In this document: in pieces, positions 22,105-33,803 of the stretch
How positions within the stretch are numbered: position 1 is the stretch's first letter
Layout: the number at the start of each line of letters is the position of its first letter
Assembly: GCF_013408525.1 (NCBI RefSeq)
Contig: NZ_JACBZM010000001.1
Coordinates: forward strand, 3,720,001-3,784,000
Origin: Nocardioides aromaticivorans
GTDB taxonomy: Bacteria > Actinomycetota > Actinomycetes > Propionibacteriales > Nocardioidaceae
Direction of reading: 5' to 3'
Length of the DNA stretch: 64,000 bases
Translations under genes and position numbers: made by a program
The notes under the pieces: model-generated
Database searches by the model: none
The model's input: the letters and a program-made list of their open reading frames with translations, nothing else
Told to the model about the DNA's origin: nothing

Positions 22105-25100
22105 ATGACCTATCCGAAGGTCAGCACCGACCCCACCAGTGACGCGAACAACGGGCGCGGCGCCGTTCCCGGCTCCCCGCGCTTCCCCGAGATCGAGGAG
22201 CGGGTCCTCGCGTACTGGGCGGAGGACGACACCTTCCGCGCGTCGGTCGAGCAGCGCGACCCCGGCGCCCACGGCGAGAACGAGTTCGTCTTCTACGACG
22301 GCCCGCCGTTCGCCAACGGCCTGCCGCACTACGGCCACCTGCTGACCGGCTACGTCAAGGACATCGTGCCGCGCTACCAGACGATGCGCGGCAAGCGCGT
22401 CGAGCGCCGCTTCGGCTGGGACACCCACGGCCTGCCGGCCGAGCTCGAGGCGATGCGCCTCAACGGCATCAAGACCACCGACGAGATCGTCGAGATGGGC
22501 ATCGACAAGTTCAACGACGCCTGCCGCGCGTCGGTGCTCAAGTACACCGGTGAGTGGCGCGACTACGTCACCCGCCAGGCGCGCTGGGTCGACTTCGACA
22601 ACGACTACAAGACCATGAACCCCGAGTTCATGGAGTCGGTGCTGTGGGCCTTCAAGAGCCTGTTCGACAAGGGCCTGGTCTACGAGGGCTTCCGCGTGCT
22701 GCCCTACTGCTGGAACGACGAGACGCCGCTGTCCAACCACGAGCTGCGGATGGACGACGACGTCTACCAGATGCGGCAGGACCCCGCGGTCACCGTCGGC
22801 TTCGACGTCACGACCCCCGGCGAGCTCCAGGGCGCGAAGCTGCTGATCTGGACCACGACCCCGTGGACCCTGCCGAGCAACCTCGCCGTGATGGTCGGCT
22901 CCGACATCGACTACGTCGCAGTGGAGCACGAGGGCCAGCGGTTCGTGCTCGCCGAGGCGCGGCTGGCGGCGTACTCCCGCGAGCTGGGCGACGAGCCCAC
23001 CGTCGTGTGGCGCGGCACGGGCGCCGACCTGCTCGGCCTGACCTACGCGCCGCCGTTCTCCTACTACGCCGGCCACGCCAACGCCTTCCGCGTCGTCGCC
23101 GCCGACGAGGCGGTCACGACGACCGACGGCACGGGCCTGGTGCACAGCGCCGGCGCGTTCGGTGAGGTCGACAAGGAGGTCACCGACCGCGAGGGCATCG
23201 AGCCGGTCATGCCGGTGGGCAAGGACGGCCGGTTCACCCACCCCGTCGTCGAGTACGCCGGCATGCTGGTCTTCGACGCCAACCTGCAGATCATCGACGA
23301 CCTCAAGACGGTGACCCAGGGCGGCGTCGGCGGCTCGGTGACGCCGGGCACGGTGCTGCTGCGCCGCGAGACCTACGACCACTCCTACCCGCACTGCTGG
23401 CGCTGCCGCGAGCCCCTGATCTACAAGGGCGTGAGCAGCTGGTTCGTCGAGGTCACCGCGTTCAAGGCGCGGATGGCCGAGCTCAACCAGGAGATCCGCT
23501 GGGTCCCCGAGCACATCAAGGACGGCCAGTTCGGCAAGTGGGTCGACAACGCCCGCGACTGGTCGATCACCCGCAACCGGTTCTGGGGCTCGCCGGTGCC
23601 GGTGTGGAAGTCGGACAGCGAGGAGTACCCCCGCATCGACGTCTACGGCTCCTTCGAGGAGATCGAGCGCGACTTCGGCCGGCTGCCCCGCAACGCCCAG
23701 GGCCTGCCGGACCTGCACCGCCCGTGGGTCGACGACCTGACCCGCCCGAACCCCGACGACCCGACGGGCCAGTCGACCATGCGCCGCGTCAGCGACGTCC
23801 TCGACGTGTGGTTCGACTCGGGCTCGATGAGCTTCGCTCAAGTCCACTACCCGTTCGAGAACAAGGACTGGTTCGCCGGTACTGATGACGGCTCCGCCGT
23901 GGGGCACTTCCCCGCCGACTTCATCGTCGAGTACATCGGCCAGACCCGCGGCTGGTTCTACACGCTGCACATCCTGGCGACCGCGCTCTTCGACAAGCCG
24001 GCGTTCTCGTCCTGCATCAGCCACGGCATCGTGCTCGGCTCCGACGGCAACAAGATGTCGAAGTCGCTGCGCAACTACCCCGACGTGTCCGAGGTCTTCG
24101 ACCGCGACGGCGCCGACGCCATGCGCTGGTTCCTGATGGCCTCGCCGATCCTGCGCGGCGGCAACCTCGTCGTGACCGAGCAGGGCATCCGCGACGCCGT
24201 GCGCCAGGTGATGATCCCGCTCTGGAACACCTGGTACTTCTTCGCGCTCTACGCCAACGCCGAGAACTACGAGGCCAGCGTCGGTCGCGCCGAGTCGCTG
24301 GGCAGCAAGGACCCGCTCGACCGCTACCTGCTCGCCAAGACGCGCCAGTACGTCGAGAAGATGACCGCCGAGCTCGACGACTACGCCATCGCCGACGCCT
24401 GCGAGACGACGCGGGCGTTCATCGACGTGCTGACGAACTGGTACGTCCGCCGTTCCCGCGAGCGCTTCTGGGAGGGCAAGCCGGAGGCCTTCGAGACGCT
24501 GGCCGCCGTCCTCGACGTCGTGTGCCGGGTCGTGGCGCCGCTGCTGCCGCTGACGACCGAGGAGATCTGGCGCGGCCTGACCGGTGGTCGCTCGGTCCAC
24601 CTCGTCGACTGGCCGGACGCCTCCGCGCTGCCGGCCGACGACCAGCTGGTCGCGGCGATGGACGAGGTCCGTGACGTGTGCTCGGCGACCTCGGCGCTGC
24701 GCAAGGCCGGCAAGCTCCGCAACCGGCTCCCGCTCGCGGGCCTGACCGTCGTGGTCTCCGACCCGGCGGCGCTCGAGCCGTTCGCGGCGATCATCGCCGA
24801 CGAGCTCAACGTGAAGTCGGTGCGCCTGGTCGCGGCCGACTCCGACGAGGCGGCCGGCTACGGCGTCGAGCAGAAGCTCACCGTCAACGCCCGCGCCGCG
24901 GGCCCGCGCCTGGGCAAGGACGTCCAGCTCGCCATCAAGGGCTCCAAGTCCGGCGACTGGTCCGTGGCCGCCGACGGCACGGTCACCGCCGGTGGCCTCG
25001 CGCTCGTCGAGGGCGAGTTCACGCTGGAGACCGTCGTCGGTGCCGCCACCGAGGGCGTCGCGACCGGCATGCTGCCGGCCGGTGGGTTCGTCGTGCTCGA

Positions 25101-25383
25101 CACCGTCGTCACGCCCGAGCTCGCCGAGGAGGGCGTCGCCCGCGACCTGGTGCGCGCTGTCCAGCAGGCGCGCCGCGACGCGGACCTGCAGGTGACCGAC
25201 CGGATCGAGCTCGTCGTCACCGGGACGCCGGCGGTGCTCGCCGCGGCCCGCGCCCACGAGGCGCTGATCGCGGGCGAGACCCTCGCGACGTCGTACACGG
25301 TGGGGGAGGAGGCGCCCGCGGGCGCCACCGAGGTCGTCGTCGGCGACGGCGAGAAGGGCGCGATCAGCCTGAGCCTGGCCTGA
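22105..25383 (+). CDS. ileS: Isoleucyl-tRNA synthetase, eukaryote-like type
   Basis: A 1092-aa class Ia aminoacyl-tRNA synthetase. The HIGH motif is HYGH at 75-78 ([14 protein letters not shown]) and KMSKS is at 650-654. The editing domain lies between them ([15 protein letters not shown]). Sequence style ([22 protein letters not shown]) and length match the IleRS2 form found in mycobacteria and eukaryotes, which tends to be mupirocin-insensitive. Expression is controlled by the T-box directly upstream. Confidence 0.95.
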   Translation: MTYPKVSTDPTSDANNGRGAVPGSPRFPEIEERVLAYWAEDDTFRASVEQRDPGAHGENEFVFYDGPPFANGLPHYGHLLTGYVKDIVPRYQTMRGKRVERRFGWDTHGLPAELEAMRLNGIKTTDEIVEMGIDKFNDACRASVLKYTGEWRDYVTRQARWVDFDNDYKTMNPEFMESVLWAFKSLFDKGLVYEGFRVLPYCWNDETPLSNHELRMDDDVYQMRQDPAVTVGFDVTTPGELQGAKLLIWTTTPWTLPSNLAVMVGSDIDYVAVEHEGQRFVLAEARLAAYSRELGDEPTVVWRGTGADLLGLTYAPPFSYYAGHANAFRVVAADEAVTTTDGTGLVHSAGAFGEVDKEVTDREGIEPVMPVGKDGRFTHPVVEYAGMLVFDANLQIIDDLKTVTQGGVGGSVTPGTVLLRRETYDHSYPHCWRCREPLIYKGVSSWFVEVTAFKARMAELNQEIRWVPEHIKDGQFGKWVDNARDWSITRNRFWGSPVPVWKSDSEEYPRIDVYGSFEEIERDFGRLPRNAQGLPDLHRPWVDDLTRPNPDDPTGQSTMRRVSDVLDVWFDSGSMSFAQVHYPFENKDWFAGTDDGSAVGHFPADFIVEYIGQTRGWFYTLHILATALFDKPAFSSCISHGIVLGSDGNKMSKSLRNYPDVSEVFDRDGADAMRWFLMASPILRGGNLVVTEQGIRDAVRQVMIPLWNTWYFFALYANAENYEASVGRAESLGSKDPLDRYLLAKTRQYVEKMTAELDDYAIADACETTRAFIDVLTNWYVRRSRERFWEGKPEAFETLAAVLDVVCRVVAPLLPLTTEEIWRGLTGGRSVHLVDWPDASALPADDQLVAAMDEVRDVCSATSALRKAGKLRNRLPLAGLTVVVSDPAALEPFAAIIADELNVKSVRLVAADSDEAAGYGVEQKLTVNARAAGPRLGKDVQLAIKGSKSGDWSVAADGTVTAGGLALVEGEFTLETVVGAATEGVATGMLPAGGFVVLDTVVTPELAEEGVARDLVRAVQQARRDADLQVTDRIELVVTGTPAVLAAARAHEALIAGETLATSYTVGEEAPAGATEVVVGDGEKGAISLSLA

Positions 25384-25442
25384 CGCCGGACTGCGGCGGG
25401 TCAGGCGCACGGACGTCGGGGGCGGGCTGGTTGACTGTGACC

Positions 25443-26543
25443 GTGCCTGCCCTCGACCTGTCCGCCGACGTCGTCACCCTGACCCGCCAGCTGGTCGACA
25501 TCGAGTCGGTCAGCCGCGACGAGCAGGCGATCGCCGATGCCGTCGAGGCGGCGCTGCGAGCCCTCCCGCACCTCGAGGTCGTACGACGCGGGCACACCGT
25601 CGTCGCGCGCACGGCCCTCGGCCGGGCGAGCCGGGTGGTGGTGGCCGGCCACCTCGACACGGTGCCGGTCAACGACAACATGCCCAGCCGGCTCGACGAG
25701 GCGGCCGGGATCCTGCACGGGCTGGGCACCTGCGACATGAAGGGCGGCGACGCCGTCATCCTCCGGCTCGCCGCGACCGTGACCGAGCCGGTGCACGACG
25801 TGACCTACGTGCTCTACGAGGCGGAGGAGATCGACTCGGCCTACAACGGCCTCCGGCTGCTGGGGGAGTCGGACCCGGAGCTGCTCGCGGCCGACTTCGC
25901 GATCCTGATGGAGCCGTCGAACGCCGTCGTCGAGGCCGGCTGCCAGGGCACCCTGCGCGTCGAGGTGCGCACCCGCGGCGAGCGGGCGCACTCCGCGCGC
26001 AGCTGGCGCGGCGTCAACGCGATCCACGGCGCCGCCGAGGTGCTGGCCCGGCTCAACGCCTACGAGGCGCGGCGCCCGGTGATCGACGGGCTGGAGTACC
26101 ACGAGGGCCTCAACGCGGTCGGCATCAGCGGCGGCGTCGCCGGCAACGTGATTCCCGACGAGTGCGTGGTCACCGTGAACTTCCGGTTCGCCCCCGACCG
26201 CTCGGAGGCCGAGGCGCTCGCCTTCGTCGAGGACTTCTTCGACGGCTTCGAGACCACCCTGACCGACAGTGCGTCCGGGGCCCTGCCGGGGCTGGACCGG
26301 CCGGCAGCGCGGGCGTTCATCGATGCCGTCGGTGGCGAGGTCAACCCGAAGTTCGGGTGGACCGACGTCGCCCGGTTCACCACGCTCGGCGTGCCCGCGG
26401 TCAACTACGGCCCGGGTGACCCGATGCTGGCCCACAAGCAGGACGAGCACGTCGAGACCGCCCAGATCGAGCGCTGCGAGCAGCAGCTGCGGGCGTGGCT
26501 GCAGGGCGAGGCCGCGCCGACCGACCGCGAGGAGAAGCCATGA
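25443..26543 (+). CDS. dapE: Succinyl-diaminopimelate desuccinylase
   Basis: A 366-aa M20-family dinuclear metallohydrolase removing succinate from N-succinyl-LL-DAP. Metal and catalytic motifs are [30 protein letters not shown] and a late [18 protein letters not shown] 25443 is assumed; GTG 25437 is equally possible. The stop overlaps the next ATG (ATGA), coupling it to the LOG-family gene, an order common in actinobacteria. Confidence 0.88.
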   Translation: MPALDLSADVVTLTRQLVDIESVSRDEQAIADAVEAALRALPHLEVVRRGHTVVARTALGRASRVVVAGHLDTVPVNDNMPSRLDEAAGILHGLGTCDMKGGDAVILRLAATVTEPVHDVTYVLYEAEEIDSAYNGLRLLGESDPELLAADFAILMEPSNAVVEAGCQGTLRVEVRTRGERAHSARSWRGVNAIHGAAEVLARLNAYEARRPVIDGLEYHEGLNAVGISGGVAGNVIPDECVVTVNFRFAPDRSEAEALAFVEDFFDGFETTLTDSASGALPGLDRPAARAFIDAVGGEVNPKFGWTDVARFTTLGVPAVNYGPGDPMLAHKQDEHVETAQIERCEQQLRAWLQGEAAPTDREEKP

Positions 26544-27268
26544 CCCGGCGCAACGGACCCGGACCCCGGCCCAGCAAGGGCCGTCCCGAGGGCTCGACCA
26601 CCGACCAGCGGCTGCTCGACAGCCGCGGCGACGGCGGCTGGGTCCACACCGACACGTGGCGCGTGCTGAAGATCCAGGCCGAGTTCGTCGAGGGCTTCAA
26701 CGACCTCGCCGAGCTCGGGCCGGCGATCTCGGTCTTCGGGTCCGCGCGGATCCCCGCCACCCACCCGGCCTACGACATCGGCGTCCGGGTCGGCAGTGCG
26801 CTCGCGAAGGCGGGCTTCGCGGTGATCACGGGCGGCGGGCCGGGCGCCATGGAGGCGGCCAACAAGGGCGCGATGGAGGCCGGCGGCGAGAGCGTCGGCC
26901 TCGGCATCGAGCTGCCTTGGGAGGCCAAGCTCAACGACTACGTCGGGTTCGGGCTCAACTTCCGCTACTTCTTCGTCCGCAAGATGATGTTCGTGAAGTA
27001 CTCCCAGGGCTACGTCGTGCTGCCCGGCGGCCTGGGCACCCTCGACGAGCTGTTCGAGGCGATGACCCTGTCGCAGACGCTCAAGATCACGCAGTTCCCG
27101 ATCGTGCTGATGGGCGTCGAGCACTGGCGGGGCCTCATCGACTGGATGCAGGGCTCGATGCTCGAGGACGCCCGGATCAAGCAGTCCGACATCGACATGC
27201 TCACCCTGACCGACGACGTCGACGAGGCGGTCGAGCTGATGGTGGCCGCCCGCGAGCGGCACGCCTGA
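26540..27268 (+). CDS. LOG family (TIGR00730) nucleotide phosphoribohydrolase
   Basis: A 242-aa Rossmann-fold protein of the LONELY GUY type, which cleaves nucleoside 5'-monophosphates such as cytokinin ribotides to base and ribose phosphate. The diagnostic motif PGGLGTLDE and the upstream [16 protein letters not shown] are intact. The 40-residue N-terminal extension is the longer type-II form of actinobacteria. It overlaps dapE by 4 nt. Confidence 0.88.
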   Translation: MTRRNGPGPRPSKGRPEGSTTDQRLLDSRGDGGWVHTDTWRVLKIQAEFVEGFNDLAELGPAISVFGSARIPATHPAYDIGVRVGSALAKAGFAVITGGGPGAMEAANKGAMEAGGESVGLGIELPWEAKLNDYVGFGLNFRYFFVRKMMFVKYSQGYVVLPGGLGTLDELFEAMTLSQTLKITQFPIVLMGVEHWRGLIDWMQGSMLEDARIKQSDIDMLTLTDDVDEAVELMVAARERHA

Positions 27269-27275
27269 GGTCGCC

Positions 27276-27962
27276 GTGTCCGATCCGATGATGTGGATCT
27301 TCGCCGTCCTGATCGTGCTCGCCATGGGCGGCGTCGCGATGCTCGCGGCCGGCTACGGCGAGCCGATGACCCCGACGTACGACGACCGGCCGGACGCGCT
27401 CGTCCCCGCCCACCGTCCCGTCGGCCCCGGCGACCTGCGCAAGGTCCGCTTCTCGCTGGCGCTGCGCGGCTACCGGATGGCCGAGGTCGACGCCCTGCTG
27501 GCGCGCCTCGCGTCCGAGATGGAGGGTCGGTCCCCGCACGCGGAGCTGGCGGCCGCGCCCGATCCCGCGGGCGTGGTCCACGTGCCGAGGGTGCGGGAGA
27601 CCGCCGAGGAGTGGGCGGCCGCCCACCCCGCCGGGGAGGACATCCTCGACTTCTCACTGGAGAGCGTCGACCAGGTGGAGTCCTTCCTCGACCAGTGGTC
27701 GCGGCGGCCGGACCGGGCCGACGCCGAGGACAACGACGACGTCTGGGCGGCCGGTGCCTATGTCGGCGAGATCCTCGTGCGCGCCGTCCCCGGCGCGGTG
27801 TGGGTGCACCACCCCGACTTCGAGCCGCTGCCGGTGGTGGAGATGCCGTCCGGTCGGTTCGAGAACCCCATCGGCAAGGCGATGAACCGCTACGAGGGTG
27901 ACGAGAGCGACAGCATCGCGTTCTACCTGGAGGCGGCACTCGCCGCCGAGCAGCGCGCCTGA
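27276..27962 (+). CDS. Membrane-anchored DivIVA-domain fusion protein
   Basis: A 228-aa protein. Residues 5-26 are one membrane segment and about 45-80 a short DivIVA-like unit (LRKVRFSLALRGYRMAEVDALLARLASEME). Residues 125-228 form an unrelated soluble domain (FSLESVDQVESFLDQW, DDVWAAGAYVGEILVRAV, then FENPIGKAMNRYEG). The first two parts match small actinobacterial DivIVA-repeat proteins of about 100 aa; the C-terminal domain is an added module I cannot place firmly. A role at the pole or septum is plausible. GTG start, 7 bp after the LOG gene. Confidence 0.7.
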   Translation: MSDPMMWIFAVLIVLAMGGVAMLAAGYGEPMTPTYDDRPDALVPAHRPVGPGDLRKVRFSLALRGYRMAEVDALLARLASEMEGRSPHAELAAAPDPAGVVHVPRVRETAEEWAAAHPAGEDILDFSLESVDQVESFLDQWSRRPDRADAEDNDDVWAAGAYVGEILVRAVPGAVWVHHPDFEPLPVVEMPSGRFENPIGKAMNRYEGDESDSIAFYLEAALAAEQRA

Positions 27963-28020
27963 CCTCCAGTCCGCGGACCGGGTTCGGCGAGGGGCGCTGC
28001 ATGGTTTGTGTGGCATGGGC

Positions 28021-28026
28021 GATAAT
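28021..28026 (+). promoter_or_regulatory. -10 box before DUF3117/pepA
   Basis: GATAAT is close to the consensus TATAAT; no convincing -35 is seen. It would give a leader of roughly 60 nt, ending in the Shine-Dalgarno AGAGGGG before ATG 28095. Confidence 0.4.
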
Positions 28027-28094
28027 GGTCCGGCGCACAGTCGGGTGCACAGGGCGCCCGACAGCACGCTGAGGTAGTGGAAGAGGGGTGCCGC

Positions 28095-28258
28095 ATGGCG
28101 GCGATGAAGCCTCGGACCGGCGACGGTCCGCTCGAGGTGACCAAGGAGGGGCGCGGCATCGTGATGCGCGTCCCGCTCGAGGGCGGCGGCCGTCTCGTGG
28201 TCGAGCTCAACGCCGAGGAGGCTTCCGCGCTCGGCGAAGCGCTCAAGAACGTCGTCGG

Positions 28259-28262
<4 letters not shown>
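28095..28262 (+). CDS. DUF3117 small conserved protein
   Basis: A 55-aa protein (AAMKPRTGDGPLEVTKEGRG, then IVMRVPLEGGGRLVVELNAEEA) matching DUF3117, a nearly invariant small protein of actinobacteria with unknown function. AGAGGGG lies 7 nt before the ATG. Its stop overlaps the GTG of the aminopeptidase gene by 4 nt, so the two are co-translated; this may hint at a shared role. Confidence 0.9.
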
Positions 28263-29848
<1,586 letters not shown>

Positions 29849-29865
29849 CCAGGCCGGCAGCGTGG

Positions 29866-29908
29866 CGGGAGGCGCGCGATGGCAGCTTGCTGCCTCCCGT
29901 CATCGCGC
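29866..29908. terminator. Overlapping dyads between convergent genes
   Basis: CGGGAGG (29866-29872) pairs with CCTCCCG (29893-29899) and encloses GGCAG-CTTG-CTGCC (29881-29894); GCGCGATG pairs instead with CATCGCGC further right. The alternatives overlap. A bidirectional terminator is the simplest reading. Confidence 0.45.
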
Positions 29909-29931
29909 CGGAGACACGCTCGGACACATCA

Positions 29932-30588
29932 TCAGTCCGACTCGGGGACCCATTCCTTCTTGGCGACGAGCAGGCCGTCGCCGACGGGCAGCAGCGCGGG
30001 GACGAGACCCTCGGTCGCGGCGACCTGGTGGACGAGGTCGCGGATCGCCACGGTCTCCTCGTCGCGCTGGGACGGGTCGGCGACCCGGTCGTGCCACAGG
30101 GCGTTGTCGAACGCCACGACCCCGCCCGGGCGGAGCAGGCGCAGCGCCTCGGCGAGGTAGGCGCCGTACTCACGCTTGTCACCGTCGGCGAAGACGATGT
30201 CGTAGTGGCCGTCGGTGAGGCGGGGGAGCACGTCGAGGGCGGAGCCCGCGATGGTGCGCACCCGCTGCGGCGCGATGCCCGCCTCCTTGAAGGACTCGCG
30301 GGCGAGCCGCTGGTGCTCGGCCTCCACGTCGACCGTGGTCAGCACGCCGTCGGGGCGCATGCCGCGCAGCAGCCAGACGCCCGAGACGCCCGTGCCGGTG
30401 CCGATCTCGACGACCGCTCGGGCCTCGAGGACCGCGGCGAGCAGGCGCAGCGTGGCGCCCGCGCCCGCGCCGATGGGGACGACGCCGACCTCCTCGGCGC
30501 GCGCCCGGGCAGCCGCCAGGACGTCGTCCTCGTCGACGTAGGTGTCGGCGAAGGTCCAGCTGGTCGCGTTGATGGGTGTCGGAGCCAC
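29932..30588 (-). CDS. Class I O-methyltransferase (Rv1220c-like)
   Basis: A 218-aa O-methyltransferase of the catechol/caffeoyl-CoA fold. SAM motif I is VVEIGTGTGVSGVWLL; metal-binding Asp residues are in IVFADGDKREY and VVAFDNALW. It is divergent from sigE, exactly as Rv1220c is from sigE (Rv1221) in mycobacteria. GTG 30588 is preceded by TAGGGT (30600-30595) at 6 nt, so it is probably leaderless. The substrate is unknown. Confidence 0.85.
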   Translation of the reverse strand: MAPTPINATSWTFADTYVDEDDVLAAARARAEEVGVVPIGAGAGATLRLLAAVLEARAVVEIGTGTGVSGVWLLRGMRPDGVLTTVDVEAEHQRLARESFKEAGIAPQRVRTIAGSALDVLPRLTDGHYDIVFADGDKREYGAYLAEALRLLRPGGVVAFDNALWHDRVADPSQRDEETVAIRDLVHQVAATEGLVPALLPVGDGLLVAKKEWVPESD

Positions 30589-30740
30589 GGTCCCACCCTA
30601 GGGCGTTGCGGCCGCCGAGGCGGGGAGGCGGCACGGGGCACCGGGAACAGCGGCTTCCCGCCGTTCGTTGGGGTCAATGATCAACGAGTTCACAGGGAAC
30701 GTTCAGGACCGACCCCTACCGTGAGAGGAGCCAGGAGACC

Positions 30741-31379
30741 TTGGCACTGATCCAGCGGAAGAAGGCCACGATGAAGGAGCCCGTCGATACCCAGCAGGCC
30801 CGCCCCGAGCACGATGTGCCCGGCGCCCCGGAGCTGAGCTGGGAGAGCATCGTCGAGGAGCACTCCGACCGTGTCTACCGCCTTGCCCTGCGCCTGACGG
30901 GCAACCGTCACGACGCGGAGGACCTCACCCAGGAGGTCTTCGTCCGGGTCTTCCGCTCGCTGCACACCTACACGCCCGGCACCTTCGAGGGCTGGCTGCA
31001 CCGGATCACCACCAACCTGTTCCTCGACCAGGCCCGTCGCAAGCAGCGGATCCGCTTCGACGCCCTCTCCGACGAGCGGGCCGCCCGGATCGCCAGCGCC
31101 TCGCCGGCCCCTGAGCTCGCCTACGCCGACCAGACCTTCGACGACGACGTCGAGGCCGCCCTGTCGGCGCTGCCGCCCGACTTCCGCGCCGCCGTGGTGC
31201 TGTGCGACATCGAGGGCCTCAGCTACGAGGAGATCGCCGAGATCCTCGGCGCCAAGCTCGGCACGGTGCGCTCCCGCATCCACCGCGGCCGCGCGCTGCT
31301 GCGCACCGCGCTGGCGCACCGCGCCCCGACCGCCGGCCGCACGCAGTACGCCGGACCGGCTCCCGTGGGGGCGCCGTGA
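30741..31379 (+). CDS. sigE: ECF sigma factor SigE
   Basis: A 212-aa extracytoplasmic-function sigma factor. Region 2 ([31 protein letters not shown]) and region 4 ([27 protein letters not shown]...[11 protein letters not shown]) are complete. Synteny with the O-methyltransferase, a zinc anti-sigma gene and htrA identifies it as the SigE envelope-stress factor. Two starts are possible: TTG 30741 with AGGAG 4-5 nt upstream, or ATG 30771 with GAAGAAGG. Mycobacterial sigE also uses alternative starts. GGGAAC at 30695-30700 may be an ECF -35. Confidence 0.9.
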   Translation: MALIQRKKATMKEPVDTQQARPEHDVPGAPELSWESIVEEHSDRVYRLALRLTGNRHDAEDLTQEVFVRVFRSLHTYTPGTFEGWLHRITTNLFLDQARRKQRIRFDALSDERAARIASASPAPELAYADQTFDDDVEAALSALPPDFRAAVVLCDIEGLSYEEIAEILGAKLGTVRSRIHRGRALLRTALAHRAPTAGRTQYAGPAPVGAP

Positions 31380-31446
31380 AGCACGCCACTCGATTCCCCA
31401 CCTCCCCCGCTTCGCTCCTCCGGCGGACAATCGATCGGGGACCCCG

Positions 31447-31959
31447 GTGATCGGCCACCTCGGCAACCGCGTCAGTGCCCTCCTCGACGGCCAGTTGTCC
31501 CCGAAGGACACCGAGGACGCCTGGGCGCACGTCTACACCTGCCACGCCTGTCGTGACCTCGTCGAGCGCGAGGGCTGGGTCAAGACCCGGCTGGCCGGGC
31601 TCTGCGGTGGCCAGGGGGAGGCCCCGTCCGGGCTCAAGGGCTCGTTGATGAGCATGCCGCCGGGCGACGCGCTGCTGGCTGCGCCGACGCACCACGGCCC
31701 CGGTCGTCGTACCTCCGGCGCGGTGATGATCGGTGGCAGTGCCGTCGGCGCCGCCATCCTCGGTGTGGTCGCCCTCGGGTTCGCGACGGGCACGGCACCG
31801 CCCGCCGACCGCCGCCCTCCCGTCACCCAGATCAACACCGCCGTCCCGACCGCGCCCAGCACGCCGGCGCCGTCCTCCAGCACGGGCGGCGGCACGGGCG
31901 GCACGACCCCGGGCGCCGGGCTCGGCCAGCCCATCCCGGTGCGCCGGGTGCTGCCCTGA
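31447..31959 (+). CDS. Zinc-binding anti-sigma factor (RseA-like)
   Basis: A 170-aa membrane-associated anti-sigma factor. The ZAS zinc motif is H28-V-Y-T-C32-H-A-C35 within the N-terminal sigma-binding domain. A hydrophobic segment follows at about 90-112, then a Pro/Thr/Ser-rich tail. It would hold SigE inactive until released by stress. GTG start. The 70-bp gap after sigE contains no recognised element. Confidence 0.85.
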   Translation: MIGHLGNRVSALLDGQLSPKDTEDAWAHVYTCHACRDLVEREGWVKTRLAGLCGGQGEAPSGLKGSLMSMPPGDALLAAPTHHGPGRRTSGAVMIGGSAVGAAILGVVALGFATGTAPPADRRPPVTQINTAVPTAPSTPAPSSSTGGGTGGTTPGAGLGQPIPVRRVLP

Positions 31960-32005
31960 CCGACCGCCCGCAGCCGGCGCTGGGGGGATCGGCAATGATG
32001 TACAG

Positions 32006-33472
32006 GTGAACGACGAGCTCGACCCCGACCGGGAGCCCACCCAGCCGATCGCCGCGGACGACGCGTCCGCGCCGGCGCCCGAGCGCCCCGTCGAGCCGTC
32101 GCCCGCGCCCGTGCCGGCCCAGCCCGTGTCGCAGTGGGCACCCCCGGCGCCCGGCGCGCCCCGGCTCCCCGACGCCGCGGCGCCCGACGCCGCCCCCGAG
32201 CCGACCGCGATCCTGCCGGCCGAGCCGCTCGCTGCCCCGATCGGCGCGCACGCGGGTCCTGCGCCCTCGATGGCTCCCTCGCTGATGCCGCCGGCCCCGA
32301 CCACGCCGCCGACGACGGCCGACCTCTCGGTCCGGCGCCCGTCGGCCGACTCCGTCGCCGCCACCGGCGCCCGGATGCGCTGGCCCCTGGTCGCGCTGCT
32401 GGCGCTGGTCGTCGGCCTCGGCGGTGGCTTCCTCGGCGCCCTCGGCTACGACAAGCTGGCCGACGACGACGTCTCCGGCCCCGGGTACGCCGACGGAGGG
32501 CTCTCCGACGTCGACCTCGAGGACGCCGCCCCGCTGGCGGCCCCCGGCTCCGTCGCCGACGTGGCGAAGGCGGTCCTGCCCAGCACCGTCCAGATCCTCG
32601 CCGAGTACGACGGCCAGGAGGCCGGCGCGACGGGCTCCGGCTGGGTGCTCGACGGCAACGGCCACATCGTGACCAACAACCACGTCGTCGCCGACGCGGC
32701 CAAGGACAACGGGCCGATCGTCGTCATCGACCACGACCGCAACCGCTACGACGCCGAGGTGGTCGGGCGCAGCCCCGTCTACGACCTGGCGATCCTGTTC
32801 GTGAAGAAGCACGACGACCTCAAGCCGGCCAAGCTCGGCTACTCCGCCAAGCTGCAGGTCGGGGAGCCCGTCGTCGCGCTCGGCTCGCCCCTGGGCCTGC
32901 CGGACACCGTCACCTCGGGGATCGTGAGCTACCTGCACCGTCCGGTCAGCACCGGCTCGACGGCCGACGACTCGTCGTACATCGACGCGGTGCAGACCGA
33001 TGCGGCCATCAACCCCGGCAACTCCGGCGGCCCGCTGGTCAACCAGAAGGGCGAGGTGATCGGCGTCAATTCGGCCATCGCCACCGCGGGCGGCGGCTCG
33101 GTCGACAAGGAGGCCGGCAACATCGGCGTGGGCTTCGCGATCCCGGTCGAGCAGGTGCGGATCACGGCCGACCAGATCCTGAAGTCGGGCAAGGCGCAGT
33201 ACCCGTTCATCGGAGCCAACGTGAAGCCCGGCTCGGGCCCCGACGGCAAGGGTGCGGTCCTCGACTCCATCATGAAGGCAACGCCCGCCGAGAAGGCCGG
33301 CCTGAAGCCCGAGGACGTGATCCTCGCGGTCAATAACCAGCCCGTCTTCGCCAGCGTCGACCTCGTCGTTGCCATTCGCACCTATCAGCCCGGCGAAACT
33401 GTCGAGTTCACTGTTGTGCGCGACGGCGACACCAAGCAGGTCAAGATCGTCCTGGCTGGCAAGGACGGCTGA
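32006..33472 (+). CDS. htrA: HtrA-like membrane serine protease with PDZ domain
   Basis: A 488-aa protein. Residues 1-120 are a cytosolic Pro/Ala-rich region, 127-147 a membrane helix, 185-370 a trypsin-like domain with H226 (NNHVV), D260 (VYDLAI) and S340 (GNSGGP), and 395-485 a PDZ domain. It performs extracytoplasmic quality control and completes the sigE module. GTG 32006 is the likely start. The last 120 bp use visibly more A/T-ending codons than the rest, where the composition shift of the next region begins. Confidence 0.92.
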   Translation: MNDELDPDREPTQPIAADDASAPAPERPVEPSPAPVPAQPVSQWAPPAPGAPRLPDAAAPDAAPEPTAILPAEPLAAPIGAHAGPAPSMAPSLMPPAPTTPPTTADLSVRRPSADSVAATGARMRWPLVALLALVVGLGGGFLGALGYDKLADDDVSGPGYADGGLSDVDLEDAAPLAAPGSVADVAKAVLPSTVQILAEYDGQEAGATGSGWVLDGNGHIVTNNHVVADAAKDNGPIVVIDHDRNRYDAEVVGRSPVYDLAILFVKKHDDLKPAKLGYSAKLQVGEPVVALGSPLGLPDTVTSGIVSYLHRPVSTGSTADDSSYIDAVQTDAAINPGNSGGPLVNQKGEVIGVNSAIATAGGGSVDKEAGNIGVGFAIPVEQVRITADQILKSGKAQYPFIGANVKPGSGPDGKGAVLDSIMKATPAEKAGLKPEDVILAVNNQPVFASVDLVVAIRTYQPGETVEFTVVRDGDTKQVKIVLAGKDG

Positions 33473-33497
33473 TTCATCCCGCGGTCTGGTCGCGCCG

Positions 33498-33794
33498 TCA
33501 GCGCGCCAGAGCTGAGACTGCCGCGGGGATTGCTCCCAGCAGCGCGGCGCACGCGATCAGCGTGCGCCGCGCAGACGCCGACTTGAGCAGTTCGCGTCGT
33601 TCCAGGACGGCCGCCATCAGCACCACCGCCGCGAACACGACGATGAAAGTGCCGTCCGTGAGCGCCAGTGACCTGGTCAGAGCCAGACTGGCGAGGACGT
33701 AAGTGAGCAGGAACGAACTGATCGCCGTGGGAAGCAGGGGGCTCGTCGCGGCCCACGCGCGATCCAGCTCGTCCCTACCGGGCGTCCTTGCCAA
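33498..33794 (-). CDS. Small three-TM membrane protein
   Basis: A 98-aa protein with three hydrophobic helices (about 20-40, 46-64 and 76-96). No family is recognised. TTG 33794 with GAGG upstream is the likely start, 9 bp after the stop of the secreted-protein gene, so the two form a unit. Size, topology and position would suit an immunity or export partner of the upstream secreted protein (inference). Confidence 0.55.
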   Translation of the reverse strand: MARTPGRDELDRAWAATSPLLPTAISSFLLTYVLASLALTRSLALTDGTFIVVFAAVVLMAAVLERRELLKSASARRTLIACAALLGAIPAAVSALAR

Positions 33795-33803
33795 GGCAGC
33801 GCC

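Noticed and set aside
21955..25410. Very long minus-strand open frame opposite ileS
   Set aside because: Arg/Val/Gly/Asp-rich translation without motifs; a consequence of high GC3 in ileS, which has all synthetase motifs.
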